NCBI GenBank assembly: GCA_018695085.1
Contig: JABHOU010000386.1
Span: 1 to 5,705 of the forward strand
Reading direction: 5' to 3'
From: Opitutia bacterium
GTDB lineage: Bacteria > Verrucomicrobiota > Verrucomicrobiia > Opitutales > Seribacteraceae
DNA: 5,705 nt
Part shown: positions 1-5,705 of the stretch, piece after piece
How the letters are laid out: every line of letters starts with the position of its first letter
How positions within the stretch are numbered: the stretch's first letter is position 1
Made by a program: the position numbers and the translations under genes
The notes under the pieces: model-generated
What the model was told of the DNA's origin: nothing
Database searches by the model: none
What the model saw: only the letters and a program-made list of their open reading frames with translations

Positions 1-1074
1 GCCTACAGTTGGGTGAATGAGGAGTCTAAGGTGCAATCGCTTGCCTACAAGGGTCTCTCTTACAAGGGGAAGCCAACAAGTGTCTTCGCTTATTATGCTT
101 CTCCTCTTAGTTTTGGGATCAAGGGGAAGACTTTTCCTGCCCTCGTACTCGTCCATGGAGGAGGTGGTGCTGCTTTTGAGAAGTGGGTTGAGCTTTGGGC
201 AAAGCGTGGTTACGTCTCCATCGCTATGGACTTGGCCGGCAAAGGAGCGAGTCGTAAGTCCTTGCCCGACGGCGGACCCGATCAAGGTCACAAAGAGAAA
301 TTTGCAACGATCGACGAGCCTGTTGAGAATCAATGGTCATATCATGCCGTGGCCAATGTGCTTCTTGCCCACTCGTTGATTCGTAGTTTCGATGAGGTGG
401 ATGTTGATCGTATCGGGGTTACGGGAATAAGCTGGGGCGGTTATCTCACCTGTATCGTGGCGGGAGTAGATTCCCGCTTTAAGTTCGCCATGCCCGTTTA
501 CGGGTGCGGTTTTTTGCGCGAGAACAGTGTCTGGAAAACTTCCGAGTTCGGAAAAATGAACCCTGCCCAGTCGGACAAATGGCACAAGCTTTGGGACCCG
601 TCCAGCTACTTGGCTTCGGCTCGGATGCCAGTGGCCTTTATCAATGGTACCAACGACTTTGCTTACCCAATGGACAGTTACGCCAAGTCCTGCGCCCTCG
701 TTAGAACGGAAAAGAACTACAGCATACAGTTAAGAATGCGCCACGGTCACATCTTCGACTTTCCCGAGTTCTTCCCTTTCGTAGACCAATACCTCAAGGG
801 CGGTGTTCCCATGCCGGTTGTTTCTAAGCCCGAACTTAAAAACGGTGAACTGACCGCAAATGTCAAGTCGTCCACCAAGTTGGTTTCCGCCCGATTGCAT
901 TACACTGTTGGTCCACATGAAAAGAATAAGGGGCGCTCATGGACAACCAAGGCTTTGGTCGTCGAGCGGAACGAAATCAATGGTGAAGGCCCCCCTGAGG
1001 CAGCCACCGCTTGGTACGTCGACTTGACCGATGAGCGAAAAGTCCTCGTCAGCAGTCAAGTGATGGTTCGGTGA
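1..1074 (+). CDS. Alpha/beta serine hydrolase, acetylxylan-esterase / dienelactone-hydrolase type (5' end outside window)
   Basis: Probable esterase or related serine hydrolase with an alpha/beta-hydrolase fold. The frame is open to the left edge. The GTG at 13 has no ribosome-binding site, and the codons before it (A-Y-S-W) read as ordinary protein, so I treat the gene as 5'-partial; any signal peptide would lie outside. Counting from base 1, the visible part has 357 residues. An oxyanion-type HGGGG starts at residue 52. The nucleophile elbow is G-I-S-W-G-G with Ser144. The acid is probably Asp219 in NGTND, and the histidine is His248 or His250 in R-H-G-H. From about residue 268 a beta-rich tail follows, ending near the motif WYVDLTD, possibly a small accessory beta-sandwich. 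The stop is 6 bases from the stop of the convergent membrane-protein gene. The fold and triad are clear. The substrate (acetylated glycan, other ester or peptide) is not shown by the sequence. Confidence 0.87.
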   Translation, partial: AYSWVNEESKVQSLAYKGLSYKGKPTSVFAYYASPLSFGIKGKTFPALVLVHGGGGAAFEKWVELWAKRGYVSIAMDLAGKGASRKSLPDGGPDQGHKEKFATIDEPVENQWSYHAVANVLLAHSLIRSFDEVDVDRIGVTGISWGGYLTCIVAGVDSRFKFAMPVYGCGFLRENSVWKTSEFGKMNPAQSDKWHKLWDPSSYLASARMPVAFINGTNDFAYPMDSYAKSCALVRTEKNYSIQLRMRHGHIFDFPEFFPFVDQYLKGGVPMPVVSKPELKNGELTANVKSSTKLVSARLHYTVGPHEKNKGRSWTTKALVVERNEINGEGPPEAATAWYVDLTDERKVLVSSQVMVR

Positions 1075-1080
1075 AGCACC
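1070..1080. other. Small GC-rich inverted repeat at the convergent stop junction
   Basis: GGTG (1070-1073), a three-base spacer AAG, and CACC (1077-1080) form a perfect but only 4-bp hairpin. It overlaps the TGA stop of the plus-strand hydrolase and fills the 6-base gap before the stop of the opposing gene. On the plus strand it is followed by CTAGTTTT. It could help end transcription of the plus-strand gene, but the stem is short and the T-run is only four bases, so it may be chance. Confidence 0.2.
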
Positions 1081-1428
1081 CTAGTTTTCGGAGTCCAGTT
1101 CGCGTAGTCTTCGATCCGTGTAAAAGGTGCCGAAGGGGATGAAGGCAGCCCCTAACAAGTAAGCCCCGTAACCTAGGCTCCATTTTTGGCGACGCATAGC
1201 GAAGGCCAGCAATAGACCATAGAGAATGAAGAGGATGCCGTGCGCCATGCCCGTGATTGTGACGTAAATGGCATTCGCATAGACGGCTTTTCCGGATTCA
1301 TCGATTGCGACATCTCCGAAATAGTATTTCAGCGGCATGGCCACGCCGAGAAGCAGAAGGTAGGAAATACCTTCGATTATCCCGACTAGGCGAAACTTGC
1401 CGATCAAGGTCCTAAGCATGCTTTTCAT
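1081..1428 (-). CDS. DUF3817-family small inner-membrane protein
   Basis: A 115-residue integral membrane protein of unknown function with the pattern of the DUF3817 (YdzA-like) family. Three hydrophobic segments are visible, at about residues 12-34, 53-78 and 84-103. The family signature positions I recognise are E-G near residue 19, P-L-K-Y-Y at 32-36, the histidine-containing M-A-H-G followed by L-F-I-L-Y in segment two, and P-F-G-T-F followed by a charged tail D-R-R-L after segment three. The length is typical of the family. ATG at 1428 is used as start; a second ATG three codons later is possible, and neither has a clear Shine-Dalgarno. It lies 51 bases downstream of the exported unknown protein on the same strand, so it may be the last gene of that operon, although the larger gap leaves independent transcription possible. 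Its relation to the hydrolases is unclear. Confidence 0.87.
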   Translation of the reverse strand: MKSMLRTLIGKFRLVGIIEGISYLLLLGVAMPLKYYFGDVAIDESGKAVYANAIYVTITGMAHGILFILYGLLLAFAMRRQKWSLGYGAYLLGAAFIPFGTFYTDRRLRELDSEN

Positions 1429-1447
1429 CGATAACTACCGGAGTGGG

Positions 1448-1467
1448 CAAGGGCAATCATTTGCTTG
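1448..1467 (-). other. Weak inverted repeat in the 51-base gap
   Basis: In the gap between the exported unknown protein and the DUF3817 gene, CAAG...GCAA and TTGC...TTG can pair as a stem of about seven pairs with a two-base bulge and a TCAT loop. It lies about a dozen bases after the TAA stop of the upstream gene on the minus strand. No U-tract follows, so it is not a convincing intrinsic terminator. It could at most be an attenuating or transcript-end-protecting structure. This gap is the only place in the minus-strand block where a regulatory element could sit outside coding sequence. Confidence 0.2.
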
Positions 1468-1479
1468 TATTCAGCGTGA

Positions 1480-2886
1480 TTAAGGCAAGCCGAGTTTAAC
1501 TAGAGTGGAGCGAACGGTTTCGAGGTCGCCGACGACTACGAACAAGCGAAATGGATTGTTGACGGGAAGAATGCCTTGTTTGTTTCGGAGACGATAAACG
1601 ACATTCCACTTCACGGTTTTATTCAGGTTTTCGAGAAAGCGAAAACGCCCGTATCCCGGACCCTCAAAGTTTTCGGAAGGACTTTCTCTAGGAATACAGG
1701 TCATGGCGTGTGAGCCGTTCGGAGTGGAGAGGACGACAGGAAAAGGTTGCTCTCCGGGATCGTCGGAGAGGTGTCGGAGCTTGCCGCTTTCGGGAACGAA
1801 CTTCCAAAACTTGGAAAATTCCACGGGCATATAGCCTGTAAGAACTTCGAATTGCGCGTAGCGGTGGTTTTCGTCGGGAGGGACGGAAAAGGTCACGTCG
1901 TATGAGATGACATTTTGAAATTTTCTGTAGCCGATGCGTAGGTTCTTTTTTAGGATGTGTCTGGAAAGGAGAGTTTTGTTTTTAGCGAGGTTTTCGCCGG
2001 AGAATTGCCCGGGGGCTATCCAGAAGGCCATGCGATTAGTGGTGGATAGTGAGTTTTTGTTATAGGTGAGACGAAGGAGTCGACTGGTGGAAACCGAACC
2101 GGCGCCGTCGTTGCGAGAACCTGCCTCGGTAGGGTTGAAGGTTTCGGGATGAAAGCGAGAGCCTGCGTCGAAGTTGGAGGCGGACTGGAGTTGCCGACCG
2201 TGGTCATGGCTATCGATGAATTCCTTGCCTTTCCACTGGAGTGAGTGGATAGCCCCGGCAAGACGCGACGTGGTGGTGACGACGATCTCCGAACCCAGCG
2301 CAGGCCCCCGAATGGTGGTGTCTCCTGAGGGTGGAACAATATGAGCTCCCGAGCTTGAAGGGGAGCCCAAACCTATGTGGGAGACGGTAAGACGTTGGAT
2401 GGAAAGAGAGCCGTCGGAAGGAAAGGGATCGAGTCGGAGGTGGGTGAGGGTTGCGTTGGTTTCCAGATGGAATCTGAAGTCGACAAAGTCGTCGGTGGGG
2501 TACAGTGGGACGGAGGTGGAACGTGTGGAAGCGTAGCCTTGCTTTTCGCCTCGCCAAAAAAGCTGAGCGGGCGTGTAGGTGTTTGCCCGACAACGGAGGT
2601 TGACGAGAAGCGGCCCGCGTGTTCCCGCAGGAAGAGCGGTTTTGAGGAAAGGGTCGTCAGTCTCGGAGCGGATAGTCACGCCCCCCTGCGCTTGATCCAT
2701 CTTCAGGTTGTTGCTCAATTCCCATTCGGAATTGACTACTGCTATCTCACGAAACTCGCGACTGATAAGAGGTTCGCCTTTTGGTATGAGCCAACGAGCC
2801 TCGCGAACGATTGTCTCAGCGGAGAGACAGTTTGTGGCCGCAAACAGAAGCGCGGCTTGGGGCAAACGGAGCTTCTGGAGGTTCAT
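1480..2886 (-). CDS. Exported two-domain beta-rich protein of unknown function
   Basis: A 468-residue protein that I cannot assign to a named enzyme family. Residues 1-23 look like a type I signal peptide: basic start with K5 and R7, hydrophobic stretch A-A-L-L-F-A-A, and likely cleavage after C-L-S-A. Residues about 45-170 form a beta-rich region that ends in H-L-R-L-D-P-F-P followed by G-S-L-S-I. This pattern resembles jelly-roll, carbohydrate-binding-like modules, an inference from pattern only. A Ser/Pro/Gly linker covers about 173-195. Residues about 197-468 form a second domain with the striking strings D-S-H-D-H-G-R-Q (225-232) and F-N-P-T-E-A-G-S-R (250-258), which look like conserved site residues; the domain is otherwise strand-rich. 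No metal, serine-hydrolase or glycosidase signature is evident. The ATG lies in an ATGA overlap with the stop of the upstream hydrolase, so translational coupling is likely. It may bind or process the substrate handled by its operon partners. Confidence 0.85.
   Translation of the reverse strand: MNLQKLRLPQAALLFAATNCLSAETIVREARWLIPKGEPLISREFREIAVVNSEWELSNNLKMDQAQGGVTIRSETDDPFLKTALPAGTRGPLLVNLRCRANTYTPAQLFWRGEKQGYASTRSTSVPLYPTDDFVDFRFHLETNATLTHLRLDPFPSDGSLSIQRLTVSHIGLGSPSSSGAHIVPPSGDTTIRGPALGSEIVVTTTSRLAGAIHSLQWKGKEFIDSHDHGRQLQSASNFDAGSRFHPETFNPTEAGSRNDGAGSVSTSRLLRLTYNKNSLSTTNRMAFWIAPGQFSGENLAKNKTLLSRHILKKNLRIGYRKFQNVISYDVTFSVPPDENHRYAQFEVLTGYMPVEFSKFWKFVPESGKLRHLSDDPGEQPFPVVLSTPNGSHAMTCIPRESPSENFEGPGYGRFRFLENLNKTVKWNVVYRLRNKQGILPVNNPFRLFVVVGDLETVRSTLVKLGLP
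2883..2886 (-). promoter_or_regulatory. ATGA stop/start overlap (translational coupling site)
   Basis: On the minus strand the TGA stop of the serine hydrolase shares bases with the ATG of the exported unknown protein. There is no Shine-Dalgarno-like purine run in the preceding 20 bases, so re-initiation by ribosomes finishing the upstream gene is the likely way the downstream gene is translated. Confidence 0.8.
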
Positions 2887-3836
2887 TTGCTACACTTGAT
2901 AAGCCAAGCGATGGCAGCGCTTGCGACTAGTTCGTGGCCGCCATTGAAAAGAGTGACGCGGGCTTTTGAAGATGCGCGGCGAAAGAGAGGTTGCTTTTTG
3001 CCATAGCTGAGGTCTTTGCCGGAGAAGACATGGGAGTCGGGTACTTTGGCGGTTTGGACGAGTTCGTCGATGAGGGTTTTGGAGATATGGTCTTTTTTTT
3101 CTGCGACCGCATTGAAGGCGTGGAGACTGTGGCTGCCGGGGACGCTTCCGGAGTGACCGTCACGTATGCCGGCATTTATGTCTAGTTTTACGATGCCCTT
3201 GGCTTTGGGCAAGTAGGTGAGGGGAGATCGTTTTCGATATTCCTCATCCACTTTTTCTGATGCCTTGGGAGCGCCACCGCAGGAAAGTTCGATTTCGCGG
3301 GCATATTTCCTACCCTTGGCTTTGCATTCGGCGTGCCAGGCTACGAGGTCGGATATGGGTACCCAGGCCGATACACCTGCCCAAAGGTGGGGAGCTCGTC
3401 CGGCCATGAGGAGGCTCATGTAACCACCGCCCGACGTGCCGATCAGGAGAATCCGTTTCTCGTCAACATTGGCTTGTTTCTTGGCATACGCTACCGCATC
3501 AAGAACGTCTTGCACGGCGAGATCGGAGCCCGTGGCCTTGGGGTTTCGGTTTGGGCCTCGGAAGTTCGGGTGGACGTAGGCCCAACCGTTTTTGACGCAG
3601 TGATCCTCCATGGCCTTATGGAGTTTCTGGCGGTAGTCGGCGCTCCAGGAATGAAGAGTGACGAGGAGAGGGACAGGCACATCGTTTTTGTTCGGAGCAA
3701 AGAAGATGGCAGGTTGTTCGGAACCGTCGATCGAACTTGTGATGCGCACCTCGCGGACTTGGCCGAGGAGGAGTGCCGGAATTAGAAAGACTGACGCCCA
3801 AGAGATGCGAGCGAGCTGTTTCGGTTTCATGTTCAT
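2883..3836 (-). CDS. Exported prolyl-oligopeptidase-like (S9-type) alpha/beta hydrolase
   Basis: A 317-residue serine hydrolase, probably periplasmic. The frame is open further upstream, to an ATG at 3950, but the added 38 residues are basic, lack export features and lie inside the upstream gene. Starting at 3836 gives a signal peptide (M-N-M-K-P-K-Q, then a hydrophobic run ending A-L-L-L-G-Q) and an ATGA overlap. ATG at 3830 is a close alternative. In this numbering the region after strand 1 reads T-L-H-S-W-S (residues 60-65), in place of the usual HGG oxyanion motif. H-P-N-F-R-G-P-N follows at 89-96. The nucleophile elbow is G-T-S-G-G-G with Ser135, the likely acid is Asp226 in I-R-D-G-H, and the likely base is His301 in N-G-G-H-E. 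All three triad elements are present and in order, so it should be active. It is a single catalytic domain without the beta-propeller of full prolyl oligopeptidases, which fits an esterase as well as a peptidase. Confidence 0.9.
   Translation of the reverse strand: MNMKPKQLARISWASVFLIPALLLGQVREVRITSSIDGSEQPAIFFAPNKNDVPVPLLVTLHSWSADYRQKLHKAMEDHCVKNGWAYVHPNFRGPNRNPKATGSDLAVQDVLDAVAYAKKQANVDEKRILLIGTSGGGYMSLLMAGRAPHLWAGVSAWVPISDLVAWHAECKAKGRKYAREIELSCGGAPKASEKVDEEYRKRSPLTYLPKAKGIVKLDINAGIRDGHSGSVPGSHSLHAFNAVAEKKDHISKTLIDELVQTAKVPDSHVFSGKDLSYGKKQPLFRRASSKARVTLFNGGHELVASAAIAWLIKCSK
3833..3836 (-). promoter_or_regulatory. ATGA stop/start overlap (translational coupling site, decides a start)
   Basis: The TGA stop of the PHP-domain protein overlaps the ATG of the serine hydrolase on the minus strand. 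The region just upstream (CGAAAACGAA) has no strong Shine-Dalgarno. This arrangement, repeated exactly at the next gene junction, is the main reason for placing the hydrolase start here and not at 3950. Confidence 0.78.
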
Positions 3837-5705
3837 TTCGTTTTCGATTGGGCGAGGATGTCGCGGTAGGTTTTTCGAGCATGCTCGTAGGCGTTGATAG
3901 CGTCCTGCATTTCCTTTTGGGCGATTAGCTTCTTCTTTTGAGACCAGCATTGGTCAACGCTCTTGAGGCACCATTCGGCGCTTCGCCGGGAAGCTCGGAT
4001 CGGCTTGTCGTCGACAAGGACGAATACGGGGTTCGTGTGAGAACTGGGAAAGATGCGCAAGGCGAGCCACGAACTGTTTTCCACCATCGTCTCAAAGGCT
4101 AGATCCTGCATGGAGCCATCTGCCTTGATGATCTTGGATGCGACGGGATAACCATTGCGAATCAATTCCACTTTCACTTGCCGTGAGTCGAGCCCGAGTC
4201 GAGCGCGTTCGATGTGCCAGTAGGGCTTTTGGCTTAAAGGCCTGTTGATAAGCGAGGCGTCTGCCTTTTCATCCAGTCGTGCGCATACCTTTGCCGTTAC
4301 CTTAACTTTGCGAGGGGCTTTTAGGTTCAATTCGCTTTCTCCTTTGCCCATGAATACGTCATCGACCTTGAAGTCCATGAGGTGGCTTTTCCCATCCGAT
4401 ACGTAGGCGGACCCCTTGACTATTCCCTCGCACCAGCGATCGTAGTCGAGCTTGCCGTCCAGTTTGACGTAGGATCGTCCGAGACCGACTCGTTCACCGT
4501 AAATGCATGGGAAGTCGGTTTCGCCACTGATTCTGGGCCGAAAGCCGCAGTTCAGAACATGGTACCAGATGTTAAGTTCCCAGATGGACGGGGTGTCGAC
4601 CATGGAGAGGAAATCAACGGCGGGCACTGTGGTTCCGTTCGGGCCTTCCACTTGATGGGTGACGTCCACGATGAATTCGTTGGCCCCGATTCCGTTGAAA
4701 GGGGGTACTTCGTAAGTGGGCAACTTGTCTCCTGCGACCTGCAAACCCCAACCCGAGTGAGCTGGTCCGCAGACAGCTCCCTGTTTTTGGGCCCATTTTA
4801 GAGTGTTCAAGCAAAGGGTGGGCCAATGATTTTTGGAATCCCCGCCGGGATAGATCTGATTCTTTAAGCGGAGCAAGCAAAGGTGACCTGAGCGGTGGGA
4901 TCCGAAACCCGAAACTTCAATGTCGTAACGGAGCAGGTAGGGGTACTTGGATACCTTGTCGATGGCTCCGGTGAAGAATTGCTTTTGGTAATCGAAGCAA
5001 GGTCCCCAAGTCAGGTTTGCTCCGATCTTCAGATCTTCGCCGAGGCAGTGACGTAGCATGTCCGGTGCGTGTACGCCTTCGGTTGGGTTCAGGTAGTGGG
5101 CGCATCCGGCTGCATGGATATGATGATCGCCCGACCACCATCCAGAAAGCGAAGGGTCGACCCATCGTTTAAGGTGAAAAGTTTCGGTTTGGGGTTCTCG
5201 TCCGACGGTTATCTTGTGTTTTTGCCTCAAGTATTCGGGGCCGCGGGCCACCTCGAAATCGTATTCGCCGGGAGGAAGCACGAGATCTTCCCCGTCATAG
5301 CGATACACTTGGGGATGGAAATGAAAGTCAGGGGCAAGCCGCTTGGCTTGTGAAGGATATACGCGTCCCAGTTTGTCTCGCACCAAGAATTCGGCTACAG
5401 TCGGTTTTCCGTTTTCATCAATCACCTTAAGTGAAACCGAGGTAGAAGCCAAGCAGTCGAAGGTAACCGTGCTTTCGTTGCGAAAACCCAAATCCTGTGT
5501 GCCTTGTCCCACGTCGAAGGCAATGGTGGCGGAACGCTTCCCGGCATCGCGGGAGTAGAGCTGAACGATGCGGTATTCCAGAGCAAGTCCTGAAAGCGTT
5601 GGAGACAGCGGTCGCCCGTCGAAGGTTTGCATGCCTAGCCAGCGATCCCTCGGCAAATTAGGGGAACCGTTTTTGGGGAGGTTGCGATTTTTTCCCCAGC
5701 CCCCA
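3833..5705 (-). CDS. CehA/McbA-type PHP-domain metallohydrolase (5' end outside window)
   Basis: Probable metal-dependent hydrolase of the PHP superfamily, in the group named after carbaryl hydrolases CehA/McbA. The frame stays open to the right edge. A TTG at 5656 is not the start, because the 16 codons before it continue the protein (for example N-R-N-L-P). Counting from the first full codon (5704), 623 residues are visible. Residues 1-85 are a conserved N-terminal beta region (R-D-R-W-L-G-M, D-V-G-Q-G-T-Q-D-L-G). Residues about 87-180 resemble an Ig-like carboxypeptidase-regulatory fold. The PHP domain starts at about 187 with G-D-H-H-I-H (192-197; window 5131-5114), followed by T-W-G-P-C, G-P-A-H-S-G-W-G (His316), G-E-T-D-F (Asp397) and a G-x-A-Y-V-S-D-G closing motif near 431. 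A beta region follows, and then a charged helical tail of about 50 residues. The metal-binding set looks intact. The substrate is unknown; carbaryl hydrolysis should not be assumed. It is the first visible gene of the coupled operon. Confidence 0.88.
   Translation of the reverse strand, partial: GGWGKNRNLPKNGSPNLPRDRWLGMQTFDGRPLSPTLSGLALEYRIVQLYSRDAGKRSATIAFDVGQGTQDLGFRNESTVTFDCLASTSVSLKVIDENGKPTVAEFLVRDKLGRVYPSQAKRLAPDFHFHPQVYRYDGEDLVLPPGEYDFEVARGPEYLRQKHKITVGREPQTETFHLKRWVDPSLSGWWSGDHHIHAAGCAHYLNPTEGVHAPDMLRHCLGEDLKIGANLTWGPCFDYQKQFFTGAIDKVSKYPYLLRYDIEVSGFGSHRSGHLCLLRLKNQIYPGGDSKNHWPTLCLNTLKWAQKQGAVCGPAHSGWGLQVAGDKLPTYEVPPFNGIGANEFIVDVTHQVEGPNGTTVPAVDFLSMVDTPSIWELNIWYHVLNCGFRPRISGETDFPCIYGERVGLGRSYVKLDGKLDYDRWCEGIVKGSAYVSDGKSHLMDFKVDDVFMGKGESELNLKAPRKVKVTAKVCARLDEKADASLINRPLSQKPYWHIERARLGLDSRQVKVELIRNGYPVASKIIKADGSMQDLAFETMVENSSWLALRIFPSSHTNPVFVLVDDKPIRASRRSAEWCLKSVDQCWSQKKKLIAQKEMQDAINAYEHARKTYRDILAQSKTK

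Noticed and set aside
13..15. GTG as the true start of the left-edge hydrolase
   Set aside because: The frame is open to base 1, no ribosome-binding site precedes it, and the gene most likely starts outside the window.
1429..1479. Possible promoter for the DUF3817 gene
   Set aside because: No -35/-10 pair with acceptable spacing could be made out, although a promoter inside the upstream coding region cannot be excluded.
2210..2593. Minus-strand out-of-frame open frame of 127 residues
   Set aside because: It is a second frame of the exported unknown protein, rich in Arg/His/Pro as expected of a shadow. It does not suggest a frameshift, because the main frame is intact.
2377..3006. Plus-strand open frame of 209 residues
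   Set aside because: It is antisense to two well-supported genes and crosses their junction. Its product is Gly/Val/Lys-rich without domain features, so it is a shadow frame.
3333..3785. Plus-strand open frame of 150 residues
   Set aside because: It is antisense to the catalytic core of the serine hydrolase, with no start signal or recognisable motif.
3837..3950. Upstream extension of the serine hydrolase to an ATG at 3950
   Set aside because: The extra 38 residues are basic and lie inside the upstream gene's 3' end. Starting at 3836 gives a signal peptide and an ATGA overlap.
4382..4801. Plus-strand open frame of 139 residues
   Set aside because: It is antisense to the PHP domain, with no domain or signal features.
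5654..5656. TTG as the true start of the PHP metallohydrolase
   Set aside because: The 16 codons between it and the right edge are open and read as natural continuation of the N-terminal domain, so the gene is cut by the window edge.
1..5705. Mobile elements, CRISPR, tRNA/rRNA or long repeats
   Set aside because: I saw no spaced direct repeats, transposase motifs, terminal inverted repeats or RNA-gene patterns, and nearly every base is in a protein-coding gene.

Overview
The window is almost entirely coding. It looks like part of a heterotrophic member of the Planctomycetes-Verrucomicrobia-Lentisphaerae group. That assignment is an inference from protein style: exported proteins of the kind these bacteria carry in many copies, moderate GC, and weak or absent Shine-Dalgarno motifs. 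There is no rRNA or marker gene to confirm it. I see no tRNA, insertion sequence, CRISPR array, integrase or phage gene. The only non-coding DNA is 6 bases (1075-1080) and 51 bases (1429-1479).

Layout. On the plus strand at the left edge lies most of an alpha/beta serine hydrolase of the acetylxylan-esterase / dienelactone-hydrolase type (1-1074), whose beginning is outside the window. It converges, with 6 bases between stop codons, on a minus-strand block that fills the rest of the window. In transcription order that block is: a CehA/McbA-type PHP-domain metallohydrolase, cut by the right edge (5705-3833); a small exported prolyl-oligopeptidase-like serine hydrolase (3836-2883); an exported two-domain beta-rich protein of unknown function (2886-1480); and, after a 51-base gap, a small DUF3817-type inner-membrane protein (1428-1081).

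The first three minus-strand genes are joined by two identical four-base ATGA stop/start overlaps (3833-3836 and 2883-2886). This fixes the start of the middle hydrolase at 3836 and suggests that the three proteins are made together in a set ratio. At least two of them have signal peptides. An economical reading is an extracytoplasmic catabolic unit: a metal-dependent hydrolase, a serine esterase/peptidase-like hydrolase and a possible carbohydrate-binding protein acting on one substrate. The convergent esterase may belong to the same locus. The substrate cannot be read from the sequence. The most novel element is the unknown two-domain protein and its tight coupling to the two hydrolases.
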